From CAYLSV01 sp964386435 (GTDB taxonomy: Bacteria; Planctomycetota; Phycisphaerae; Tepidisphaerales; Tepidisphaeraceae): DNA of 6,220 nt. The position numbers and the translations under genes are program-made. Below are positions 1 through 6,150 of this stretch, piece by piece. Below the pieces are notes generated by a model. It had not been told where the DNA came from and ran no database searches. It worked only from the letters and a program-made list of their open reading frames with translations. The stretch is from contig CAYLSV010000150.1 in assembly GCA_964386435.1 (NCBI GenBank), positions 1 through 6,220 of the forward strand, given 5' to 3'. How positions within the stretch are numbered: position 1 is the stretch's first letter; each line of letters opens with the position of its first letter.

Positions 1-1
1 C

Positions 2-172
2 GGCCACGAGAACGTCTTCGGCTACCTGCGGCAGGAGTACCTGAGCAACCGCGTCTTCCGCGACTACGACCACCTGTTCGAGGAGGTGAAGGCGGTGTGG
101 CTGAGCCTGCCGGCCGAACGACTGATGAGCCTCACCCAGACCGTCTGGATCGAGCGCGCATTCCAACCATGA
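2..172 (+). CDS. IS630-family transposase, C-terminal end (cut by window edge)
   Basis: The last 56 codons of a protein that enters from outside the window, reading GHENVFGYLRQEYLSNRVFR and on to a TGA at 170-172. The pattern E-N-V-[WF]-x-Y-L-R, then L-S-N-R-[VI]-F, then Y-D, is what I know from the C-terminal end of the IS630/Tc1-mariner DDE transposase domain. There the Glu of the N-P-x-E-N-x-W motif is the third catalytic acid; here it would be Glu at nt 8-10. The protein would cut and join the ends of its insertion sequence, typically at TA dinucleotides. Whether the gene is complete cannot be judged, because the two catalytic Asp residues lie upstream. I could not identify the right terminal inverted repeat, since the left end needed for comparison is absent. 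It runs convergently toward dprA. The family call is by motif recognition and is fairly secure; functionality is unknown. Confidence 0.8.
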   Translation, partial: GHENVFGYLRQEYLSNRVFRDYDHLFEEVKAVWLSLPAERLMSLTQTVWIERAFQP

Positions 173-197
173 TCCGTATTACGATCTCGGCGCAGCC

Positions 198-215
198 CCG
201 CCGTCACCACGGCGG
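198..215. terminator. GC hairpin between convergent genes, possible terminator
   Basis: A perfect 7-bp inverted repeat, CCGCCGT (198-204) and ACGGCGG (209-215), with a 4-nt loop CACC. A further CCCC/GGGG pairing is possible across a small bulge (196-199 with 217-220). It lies in the 92-bp gap between the transposase stop (172) and the dprA stop (265), where a terminator serving both strands would be expected. Neither strand has a T-tract after the stem, so this is not a canonical intrinsic terminator and the role is inferred from position only. Confidence 0.3.
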
Positions 216-264
216 TGGGGGCCTCAGCGATGCCAAAGCAGTGCCACGCGTCGCGAATCGGGCG

Positions 265-1452
265 TCACTTCGCCTCGTACGTCTGCCCGTCGAGCCGGCG
301 GGCGCGGCCTTTGAGGCTCAGGGTCGTCAGCGTCCGCAGGACGATGTGGGCGGGCAGGTCGGTGCGGCCGCAGAGGGTGTCGACGTTGGCCGGGCCTTGA
401 TCGAGGGCCTGCCAGACCGTCGCCTCGTCGCCGACGAGGGCGGGGCGATCGGGGGGCGTGTCGGGCGGGAACAGATCGGCCGGGATGTCCCTCGGCGGGT
501 CGGGCAGATCCGGCAGCGGGCCGAGGTCGTCGGGGATTTGGTCGGGAGCGGTCACCAGCGTCGCCCCCTGGCGGATCAGGCGGTGGGGGCCGGCGGTCAT
601 CGGGTTATCGACGCGGCCGGGCAGGGCGAAAACCGGGCGGCCATGCTCGTCGGCGGCGAGGCGGGCGGTGATGTGGGCCCCGCTCTGCTCGGCGGCCTCG
701 ATGACCAGCGTGCCGCGGGAGAGGCCGCTGACAATGCGGTTGCGCGGCGGGAAGTGCTGGGCGTGCGGCGGCGTGCCCGGCGGGTAATCGGCCACCACCG
801 CCCCGCGGCCGTCGGCGATCTCGTCGTACAACCGCGCGTGACCCGGCGGGTACTCCACGTCCACGCCGCAACCGAGCACAGCGATCGTTCGCCCCGCCGG
901 GTGGCGCAACGCCCCGCGGTGGGCGGCGGCGTCGACGCCCTTGGCCCCGCCGCTGATGATGGTGTAGCCCGCCCCGGCGAGCCACGCGGCGAACCGCTCG
1001 GCCTGCTCCCGCCCGTAGCTGCTGCACGCCCGGCTACCGACCACCGCCAGCCCGTTCAGATCCCGCGGCTCGAACGCCCCACGCACCCACAGCACCATTG
1101 GCGCATCATCCAACGGCCGCAGCATGGCCGGGTACTCCCCGTCATCCCGCGAGAGAATCGTCAGCCCCAACGCCTCCGCCCGCGCCAACTCCTCCTCGGC
1201 CCGCCCCGCCGCCGCCCGCAGACTGGCGGCGATGGTCTTCGCCTTCACCTTCCCGATGCCGTCGATGGCCAGCAGATTACCCGCCGACGCCCCACAAGCC
1301 GCCGCCGCCGACCCGGCCGCCTCCACCAGCCGCCCGCCCAGCGTCGGCCCCAGCCCATCCGCCAGCCGCAGTTGAAGCCAATGGATCCGGGCCACAGGCG
1401 GTGTTCTACCGGAAGCCGAGCGGGTTGGCGAGCCGGCCACCAGTTGGGGCAC
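265..1452 (-). CDS. dprA: DNA-processing protein DprA (Smf), RecA loader
   Basis: DprA binds incoming single-stranded DNA in the cytoplasm during natural transformation, protects it and loads RecA. Many non-competent bacteria also keep it. The 395-residue product has a helix-hairpin-helix motif (LLAIDGIGKVKAKTI, about 60-74) and then the extended Rossmann fold: VVGSR (137-141), SGGAKGVDAAAH (167-178), LGCGVDVEYP (193-202), FPPRNRIVSGLS (234-245), SGAHITARLAA (257-267) and FALPGR (275-280), closing with LIRQGA (292-297). A Pro-rich linker (about 310-337) leads to a winged-helix-like C-terminal domain (about 340-390), as in long DprA proteins. The GTG start at 1452 is chosen because GGAGG lies 9 nt upstream; an internal GTG at 1395 (residue 20) fits the domain start but has no such site. 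Small departures from the family pattern: the usual S-E before the Tyr/Pro of the 'lSEyp' strand reads A-D (221-222), and the usual Asn in G-x-N-x-L-I is His290. It lies 65 bp downstream of the lipoprotein gene on the same strand and is probably co-transcribed with it. Confidence 0.95.
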   Translation of the reverse strand: MPQLVAGSPTRSASGRTPPVARIHWLQLRLADGLGPTLGGRLVEAAGSAAAACGASAGNLLAIDGIGKVKAKTIAASLRAAAGRAEEELARAEALGLTILSRDDGEYPAMLRPLDDAPMVLWVRGAFEPRDLNGLAVVGSRACSSYGREQAERFAAWLAGAGYTIISGGAKGVDAAAHRGALRHPAGRTIAVLGCGVDVEYPPGHARLYDEIADGRGAVVADYPPGTPPHAQHFPPRNRIVSGLSRGTLVIEAAEQSGAHITARLAADEHGRPVFALPGRVDNPMTAGPHRLIRQGATLVTAPDQIPDDLGPLPDLPDPPRDIPADLFPPDTPPDRPALVGDEATVWQALDQGPANVDTLCGRTDLPAHIVLRTLTTLSLKGRARRLDGQTYEAK

Positions 1453-1461
1453 CTAACCGAA

Positions 1462-1466
1462 CCTCC
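1462..1466 (-). promoter_or_regulatory. Shine-Dalgarno site of dprA
   Basis: On the minus strand the sequence GGAGG stands 9 nt before the GTG at 1452-1450. It is the only textbook-strength ribosome binding site in the window, and it decides the longer dprA start over the internal GTG at 1395. Confidence 0.6.
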
Positions 1467-1517
1467 GCCACACGGGTGACACCGAGGTGAAGCTTGCAGA
1501 GCAACAACGGTCGGGCG

Positions 1518-1937
1518 TTACTCCGAGCCCTCGGCTCGTGGCGGAAGCTTGTTTTGGGCGGCTTGGCCTCGGGTCAACAGGGCGTCGGGGTCGGTGGCCG
1601 CCGCGGTGGCTTGGGGGAGGTCGAAGTGGAGGCTTTTGTTGTTCTTCGGCCGCCAGGGGGCGAGCTCGGCGAACAGGTCGAACGGGGGCCATTGCCACCA
1701 GGGGGCCAGGAGCATGGGCGTGGCGTTCATCGCCGGGCGGTTGGGGTGGCGGAGGGTGAGGTCGTACTCGCCGTAGTAGGTGAAGTCGCGGGTGACGGGG
1801 GTGCGGCCGAACTCCTCGCCGTTGACCTCGACGAGGGCGCCGGGTGGGTCGCTGGTGACGGTGAGGGTCCGTTCGACGCAGCCGGCGAGCGGGGGCGACA
1901 GGAGCAGGAGGAGGACGATGCCGGGGTGGGCGCGCAC
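1518..1937 (-). CDS. PEGA-domain lipoprotein
   Basis: A 139-residue exported lipoprotein of unknown role. The N-terminus has a short basic start, a Leu-rich core (I7-L13) and a lipobox L-A-G-C at 17-20, so Cys20 should be lipidated. A PEGA domain follows (about 24-67): LTVTSDPPGALVEVNGEEFG, then R-T-P-V-T and YYGEYDLTLR. PEGA domains are small beta-rich modules found in bacterial surface proteins. After it comes a Trp/Pro-rich stretch, APWWQWPPFDLFAEL, that I recognise from short planctomycete lipoproteins of this type, and then a polar tail. The start is a GTG at 1937, preceded by a modest AAGG at 1949-1946 (8 nt spacer). It is divergent from actA and lies 65 bp upstream of dprA, so it is likely the first gene of a two-gene unit. 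Membrane attachment is a firm prediction; no reaction or partner can be stated. Confidence 0.85.
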   Translation of the reverse strand: MRAHPGIVLLLLLSPPLAGCVERTLTVTSDPPGALVEVNGEEFGRTPVTRDFTYYGEYDLTLRHPNRPAMNATPMLLAPWWQWPPFDLFAELAPWRPKNNKSLHFDLPQATAAATDPDALLTRGQAAQNKLPPRAEGSE

Positions 1938-2064
1938 GGGCTAAACCTTACCTAAGTGTCCGAAAAACCGCAACTTGTGCCGCCGCTGCTGTGGCGAGTT
2001 GCCACACGCGGCGGGGGGTGACAACCGTTTGCACAACCTGCTGCTGCCGATACTGTACTGCACG
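1938..2064. promoter_or_regulatory. Divergent intergenic region between lipoprotein gene and actA
   Basis: This 127-bp stretch must hold the promoters of the minus-strand lipoprotein/dprA pair and of the plus-strand act operon. I see no convincing sigma-70 pair on either strand. The best plus-strand pair is TTGCAC (2029-2034) and TACTGT (2051-2056) with a 16-nt spacer, which would give an almost leaderless actA transcript, but the second box is poor. The part nearest the lipoprotein gene (about 1941-1972) is noticeably AT-richer than its surroundings. The region also contains the palindrome listed separately at 1980-2014. Confidence 0.5.
1980..2014. promoter_or_regulatory. Strong interrupted palindrome upstream of actA
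   Basis: CCGCCGC (1980-1986) pairs with GCGGCGG (2008-2014), and TGTGGC (1990-1995) pairs with GCCACA (2001-2006). The two stems are separated by a 3x1 internal loop (TGC opposite C) and closed by the pentaloop GAGTT. This gives 13 perfect GC-rich pairs in 35 nt, 51 bp before the actA ATG. There is no T-tract in the actA direction. It could be an operator for a dimeric regulator, or a 5' leader hairpin if transcription starts upstream. The structure is seen directly; the role is inferred. Confidence 0.45.
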
Positions 2065-2853
2065 ATGCGTGACGACGGCACCCCCAACCCATCCGACCCG
2101 CTGCGGGACGAGGTCGAGCCCACCGCCGAGGCCAAGCGGTTCGTCTTTCCCCGGTGGGCCAACTTCCTGTTGCCGGTGGTGGTTATTGCCACGCTTGGCG
2201 GCGGTTTGTACGTGCCAACCGTGGTTTACTCGGCGCTGAACCCGGTGACGCTGAACGTCGGCTACGCCCCGGAACAGCCGGTGCCGTACAGCCACGCGTT
2301 GCACGTGGGCGAGCTGGGCATGGACTGCCGGTACTGCCACACCACGGTCGAGGAGGCCGGCTTCGCCGCGATCCCGCCGACCAGCACGTGCATGAGCTGC
2401 CACACCGGCATCCACGCCAACAGCAACCTGCTCACCGGTGTCCGCGAGAGCTGGACCAGCGGCAAGCCGGTGGAGTGGGTGAAGATCCACGACCTCGCCG
2501 ACTACAGCTACTTCAACCACGCCGCCCACGTGAACAAGGGCATCAGCTGCTACAGCTGCCACGGGCGGATCGATCAGATGGAGGTCGTCTACCAGGACCA
2601 GCCGCTGAACATGGCGTGGTGCCTCGATTGCCACCGCAAGCCGGAGGAGCACCTTCGGCCGCGTAGCGAGGTGACGAACATGGATTACCACCTGGCCCTG
2701 GGCGGCACGCCGCAGGGCGGGCCGGGTGATTTGGTTGCACTGCCCGGCGAGACGCCCGAGGAGGCGCAGCTCCGGGTCGGGCGGATGCTCAAGGAGCAGT
2801 ACCAGATCCAGGACCAGGCGTACATGACGGCGTGCTCGACGTGCCACCGGTAA
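2065..2853 (+). CDS. actA: ACIII subunit ActA, membrane-anchored pentaheme cytochrome c
   Basis: A 262-residue subunit of alternative complex III that carries electrons through five c-type hemes on the periplasmic face. The CXXCH motifs are CRYCH (88-92), CMSCH (109-113), CYSCH (162-166), CLDCH (186-190) and CSTCH (257-261); the last ends one residue before the stop. A cytoplasmic N-terminal tail of about 30 residues is followed by one membrane helix (about 32-55, FLLPVVVIATLGGGLYVPTV), the usual ActA topology. Characteristic stretches are PVPYSHALHVGELGMDCRYC, FNHAAHVNKG and MAWCLDCHRKPEEHLRPRSE. The ATG at 2065 is preferred because it begins the conserved-type tail. In-frame TTG codons at 1975 and 2029 would add residues encoded partly by the upstream palindrome region. 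No clear Shine-Dalgarno precedes the ATG. actB follows 52 bp downstream, so they form an operon. The heme count and order match ActA, which makes the call secure. Confidence 0.96.
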   Translation: MRDDGTPNPSDPLRDEVEPTAEAKRFVFPRWANFLLPVVVIATLGGGLYVPTVVYSALNPVTLNVGYAPEQPVPYSHALHVGELGMDCRYCHTTVEEAGFAAIPPTSTCMSCHTGIHANSNLLTGVRESWTSGKPVEWVKIHDLADYSYFNHAAHVNKGISCYSCHGRIDQMEVVYQDQPLNMAWCLDCHRKPEEHLRPRSEVTNMDYHLALGGTPQGGPGDLVALPGETPEEAQLRVGRMLKEQYQIQDQAYMTACSTCHR

Positions 2854-2857
2854 GTGA

Positions 2858-2898
2858 GAAGTCGGACTCGGTGAAGTTCGACTTGGTGATTTGACGGA
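2858..2898 (+). repeat. 41-nt composite repeat block in the actA-actB gap
   Basis: Two tandem 15-nt units, GAAGTCGGACTCGGT (2858-2872) and GAAGTTCGACTTGGT (2873-2887), are followed by the 11-nt tail GATTTGACGGA (2888-2898). The block begins 4 nt after the actA stop and ends 7 nt before the actB ATG, so it fills almost the whole 52-bp gap, and its final GGA is the only candidate ribosome-binding purine run for actB. By my alignment it is 32/41 identical to the block at 6026-6066 and 36/41 identical to the reverse complement of 6083-6123. Each unit holds a small dyad, AAGT...ACTT (ACTC in the first unit). Confidence 0.85.
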
Positions 2899-2905
2899 TT
2901 CTCTG

Positions 2906-5900
2906 ATGGCTGATTTTCACGACGCCGACGGTTCGACTTACTTCCGCAGCGTGGGTGCGCCCGCCCCGGCCGAGGGCGAGTTCTCGCGGTACGACCGCGA
3001 GGAGATCCGGGCCGAAACGGGCAAGACGAGCCGGCGGGGCATGCTCAAGCTGATGGCGGCGTCGATGGCGCTGGCCGGGCTGACCGCGACCGGGTGTCGG
3101 CGGTGGCCGAAGGAAGTGCTCGCGCCGTTCGCCAACCTGCCCGACGGCCGGGTGCCGGGCGTGCCGGATTATTACGCCACGGCGTGGGAGCTGGGCGGCT
3201 ATGGGCAGGGCTTGCTCGCCGCCAACATGGACGGCCGGCCGATCAAGGTTGAGGGCAACCCGCAGCACCCGATGGCCGTCGCCCACGACGGCGACTGGGG
3301 CGCCACCGACGTCATCACGCAGGCGACGATCCTCGAGCTGTACGACCCCGACCGCAGCCGCGTCGTCGTCGACCGCACCGAGCCGACTGCTCGGCGGGCG
3401 AGCTGGAACGAGTTCGAGCAGGCCATGCGTCTGCAACTCGAAGCCGACGGCAGCCGGGTCGCTTTGCTCACCGAGGCCACGGCCAGCCCGACCGCCCGCC
3501 GGCTCCGCGGCGAGGTGCAAGCGGTGTTTCCGGGCATGGAGGTGTTCGAGTACGAGCCGCTCACCCGCGCCGAGCAGGCGGCGGCCGTCGAGCAGCTCAC
3601 CGGCACCCGCGGCCGGGTGATGAACCACTTCGACAAGGCGAAGGTTGTCGTCAGCTTTGACGACGACTTCCTCGGCCTTCACCCGGCGACGGTGCGGTAT
3701 CAGGCCGATTGGTCCAAGAACCGCCGCAGCGTGGATGAAACGGTGGAAATGAGCCGGGTTTACGTTGCCGAGACGACGTTCACCCGCACCGGCAGCGTGG
3801 CCGACGTGCGGGAGCCGGTGCGGCTCGAGCGGCTGCCGCTGCTGATCAACGCGTTGCGGGGTGACGTCGTCGCCGACCTGACGGTGGAAGAGGCAAAGTT
3901 CGTCAAGCATGCCAAGCGTGATCTGGAGGCCGCCGGGTCGGCGGGCCTCGTCACGGTGGGCAGCCACCTGCCGGCGGCAATGCAGGCGGCGGCGCTCTCG
4001 ATCAACACCAAGCTCGGCAGCGAGTGCGTCCGCTACCTCGACTCCTCGGCCGACGAGCCGGTGGGCATCGAGCAGATCGTCGACCTCGCGGCGAAGCTGG
4101 CCGACGGGCGGATCACGAGCTTGTTCATCCTCGGCGGCAATCCGGCATACGACGCGCCGGCCGACCTGGACTTCGAGACGCTGCTGCTCCGCGTGCCGTT
4201 CACGGCCCACCTCTCGGCGTACGACGACGAGACGAGCCGGGCGTGCAAGTGGCATTTGCCCCGCACGCATTGGATGGAGGCGTGGGGCGACGTGCGGGCG
4301 TACGACGGCACGGTGAGCGTCGCCCAGCCGCAGATCTTGCCGCTGTACAACGGCCGCAGCGTGATCCAGTTGCTGTCGATCATGCTCGGCGGCGAGCCGG
4401 ACGTGCTGCTGTCGGAGCAATTGGTCAAAGACACCGTCGCCAACCTCGGCACCGAGGGCGACGCCTGGCGGAAGGCGCTGCACGAGGGCGTCGTCGAGAA
4501 CACGCAATATGCCGAGCTGACGGCGACCGGCGATGCCGGGCCGTCGCCGGTGTTTGATGTGCCGGACGGCACGATGACGCTGCGGTTCGTCGGGCACGAC
4601 TCGATCTACGACGGCCGGTTCGCCAACAACGGTTGGCTGCTGGAGGTGCCGGCACCGCTGACGAAGTTGACGTGGGACAACTGCCTGCTCATGAACCTCG
4701 CCGACGCCGCGGCGTTGGGCATCGACGTCGACGGGTACAAGGTCGACGAGGCCCCGCTGGTGCGGGTGGCGTTGGCGGACGGGGCGAGTTTGGCGTTGCC
4801 GGTGTACCTGATGCCGGGGCAGCCGCGGGGCATGCTCACCGTGCAGGTCGGCTTCGGCCGGCGGGCGGCGGGCAACCTCGGCGGCAGCGTGGAGCTGGGC
4901 GTCGAGACGGTCGGCCACGACGTTTACCCACTGCGGACCGTCGGCGGCTTCCAGTACGCCGCCGTCACCGCCACGGTCGCCGGCGGCGAGTACCCGCTGG
5001 AGACGACCCAGGACCACCACATCATGGACGATGTGGGCATCTACGCCTACGACAAGCGCATTGGCACGCGGGGCAAAACGGCGAAGGTCATCCGCGAGGC
5101 GACGCTGGCCGAGTACGCCGCGAACAACTACAGCCCCCACCACCACCAGCACGGCGGCGTGGCGCTGCAGCTGTTCGAGCCGCCCAACGAGTACAACACG
5201 CCCCACGCCTGGGGCATGACGATCGACATGGCCGCCTGCACCGGGTGCAACGCGTGCGTCGTCGCCTGCCAGAGCGAGAACAACATCCCGATCGTCGGCA
5301 AGACCGGCATCCACATGAACCGGGAGATGCACTGGCTGCGGCTGGACCGCTACTTCAAGGTCAACCGCGGCGACTACGCCAAGGGCGAGGAAGACACCTT
5401 CGCCGAGCGGCCGGACGTGGCGTGGCAGCCGATGATGTGCGTCCAGTGCGAGAACGCCCCGTGTGAGCAGGTCTGCCCGGTGGCGGCGACGGTGCACGAC
5501 ACCGAGGGCTTGAACGTCATGGTCTACAACGCGTGCATCGGCACGCGGTACTGCAGCAACAACTGCCCGTACAAGGTCCGCCGGTTCAACTACTTCGATT
5601 GGCACGCCAAGGACCCCCGCGGCGGCCTCGACGCGCCGTACCTGGGCATGCCCGACCAGCAGCAGCTGGACAAGGTCGACGCCGTCCAGCGGATGAAGTT
5701 CAACCCCGACGTCACCGTCCGCATGCGGGGCGTGATGGAGAAGTGCACCTACTGCTCCCAGCGGATCCAGGCCGTCACCATCGACAAGCGCAACCGCTGG
5801 AGCAAGGGCGAGATCGACTCGGAGATCGTCGCCGACGGCGAGGTCAAAACGGCCTGCCAGCAGGCGTGCCCGACGGGCGCGATCATGTTCGGCGACCTGA

Positions 5901-6034
5901 ACCAGGCCGGCATGCAGGTGACAAAGCTCCAACGCACCGCCCGCAGCTACGGCGTGCTGGAAGACCTCAACACCCGCCCACGAACCAAGTACCTGGCGGT
6001 CATCCGCAACAAGCCCGAGGAGGGTGAAGTGTGA
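2906..6034 (+). CDS. actB: ACIII subunit ActB, Tat-variant-exported molybdopterin-oxidoreductase/Fe-S fusion
   Basis: The large periplasmic subunit of alternative complex III, 1042 residues, passing electrons from the quinol site in ActC through iron-sulfur clusters toward ActA. Residues 1-40 form a polar leader with the family's Y-[WF]-R-S motif (YFRS, 12-15). The Tat-like signal TSRRGMLKLM (41-50) follows, then a hydrophobic stretch and a lipobox-like TATGC ending at Cys64. Residues about 65-760 resemble a molybdopterin oxidoreductase (GLLAANMDGRPIKVEGNPQHP type); in studied ActB proteins this domain carries no molybdenum cofactor. From about 770 a PsrB-like ferredoxin domain shows four cysteine groups: 778/781/784/788, 845/848/853/857, 877/883/887 and 947/950/984/988. 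In the third, CIGTRYCSNNCP has Thr880 in place of a cysteine, which predicts [3Fe-4S]; the total is three [4Fe-4S] plus one [3Fe-4S], as known for ActB. The ATG at 2906 is preferred over an in-frame TTG at 2891, which lies inside the repeat tail. The stop codon lies inside another repeat copy. Confidence 0.96.
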   Translation: MADFHDADGSTYFRSVGAPAPAEGEFSRYDREEIRAETGKTSRRGMLKLMAASMALAGLTATGCRRWPKEVLAPFANLPDGRVPGVPDYYATAWELGGYGQGLLAANMDGRPIKVEGNPQHPMAVAHDGDWGATDVITQATILELYDPDRSRVVVDRTEPTARRASWNEFEQAMRLQLEADGSRVALLTEATASPTARRLRGEVQAVFPGMEVFEYEPLTRAEQAAAVEQLTGTRGRVMNHFDKAKVVVSFDDDFLGLHPATVRYQADWSKNRRSVDETVEMSRVYVAETTFTRTGSVADVREPVRLERLPLLINALRGDVVADLTVEEAKFVKHAKRDLEAAGSAGLVTVGSHLPAAMQAAALSINTKLGSECVRYLDSSADEPVGIEQIVDLAAKLADGRITSLFILGGNPAYDAPADLDFETLLLRVPFTAHLSAYDDETSRACKWHLPRTHWMEAWGDVRAYDGTVSVAQPQILPLYNGRSVIQLLSIMLGGEPDVLLSEQLVKDTVANLGTEGDAWRKALHEGVVENTQYAELTATGDAGPSPVFDVPDGTMTLRFVGHDSIYDGRFANNGWLLEVPAPLTKLTWDNCLLMNLADAAALGIDVDGYKVDEAPLVRVALADGASLALPVYLMPGQPRGMLTVQVGFGRRAAGNLGGSVELGVETVGHDVYPLRTVGGFQYAAVTATVAGGEYPLETTQDHHIMDDVGIYAYDKRIGTRGKTAKVIREATLAEYAANNYSPHHHQHGGVALQLFEPPNEYNTPHAWGMTIDMAACTGCNACVVACQSENNIPIVGKTGIHMNREMHWLRLDRYFKVNRGDYAKGEEDTFAERPDVAWQPMMCVQCENAPCEQVCPVAATVHDTEGLNVMVYNACIGTRYCSNNCPYKVRRFNYFDWHAKDPRGGLDAPYLGMPDQQQLDKVDAVQRMKFNPDVTVRMRGVMEKCTYCSQRIQAVTIDKRNRWSKGEIDSEIVADGEVKTACQQACPTGAIMFGDLNQAGMQVTKLQRTARSYGVLEDLNTRPRTKYLAVIRNKPEEGEV

Positions 6035-6123
6035 CGTGGCGAAGTGTGACTTGTTGATTTGCCGGAACCGAGTCGCGTCAGCTCCGGCAATTCACCAAGT
6101 CGAACTTCACCAAGTCGAACTTC
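6026..6123. repeat. 98-nt imperfect inverted repeat (two 41-nt blocks head to head) after actB
   Basis: The left arm 6026-6066 consists of units GAAGTGTGACGTGGC and GAAGTGTGACTTGTT plus the tail GATTTGCCGGA. The right arm 6083-6123 is its inverted counterpart: on the minus strand it reads two identical units GAAGTTCGACTTGGT plus the tail GAATTGCCGGA. The arms match at 33 of 41 positions, with two more G-U pairs possible in mRNA, around a 16-nt loop (6067-6082). The longest uninterrupted stem is TTGCCGGA (6059-6066) with TCCGGCAA (6083-6090). The loop itself carries ACCGAGTC, whose complement GACTCGGT equals the end of the first unit after actA, possibly a decayed copy. The actB stop (6032-6034) lies in the left arm. 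No T-tract follows, so it is not a standard terminator. It may be a mobile-type palindromic repeat or an mRNA-stabilising or attenuating hairpin inside the act operon. Confidence 0.85.
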
Positions 6124-6130
6124 CCGCCCC

Positions 6131-6145
6131 ACCAAGTCCCACTTT
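6131..6145 (-). repeat. Seventh 15-nt repeat unit, just before the actC start
   Basis: On the minus strand this reads AAAGTGGGACTTGGT, matching GAAGTTCGACTTGGT at 12 of 15 positions and in the same orientation as the right arm of the inverted repeat. It ends 5 nt before the ATG at 6151, so it occupies the place where a Shine-Dalgarno site would normally be; the plus strand there is pyrimidine-rich. Confidence 0.6.
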
Positions 6146-6150
6146 CCGCC

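Noticed and set aside
97..1479. Long open frame on the plus strand opposite dprA
   Set aside because: Its product is a low-complexity Arg/Pro/Gly-rich sequence without motifs, and the minus-strand frame encodes a full DprA.
1489..1551. GAAGCTTG occurring at 1489-1496 and 1544-1551
   Set aside because: An 8-nt match in one region is within chance expectation, and it is not related to the 15-nt unit.
2029..2056. Possible sigma-70 promoter TTGCAC/TACTGT before actA
   Set aside because: The spacing of 16 is acceptable, but the -10 box matches the consensus at only about half its positions, and planctomycete promoters are not well enough known to support it.
1975..2064. Upstream TTG starts for actA at 1975 and 2029
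   Set aside because: The added residues (MCRRCCGELP-type) do not look like an ActA leader and would translate the palindrome; the ATG at 2065 begins a normal cytoplasmic tail before the membrane helix.
1948..2847. Open frame on the minus strand opposite actA
   Set aside because: It has no motifs, covers the five-heme actA gene in antisense and runs through the divergent control region.
5534..5566. Missing cysteine in the third iron-sulfur motif of ActB (Thr880)
   Set aside because: This is not a defect: the C-I-G-T-R-Y-C form is the normal ActB pattern and corresponds to the [3Fe-4S] cluster.
2789..5932. Open frame of 1047 codons on the minus strand, antisense to nearly all of actB
   Set aside because: The translation is rich in Arg, His, Val, Leu and Ala with no recognisable motif, as expected from a frame opposite a GC-rich gene with strong third-position GC bias. 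The plus-strand ActB motifs are unambiguous, and the equal length to the TTG-started actB frame is coincidence.
6026..6150. Intrinsic terminator after actB
   Set aside because: The hairpin is large, but neither strand has a run of T after it, and the next gene in the same direction is most likely part of the operon.
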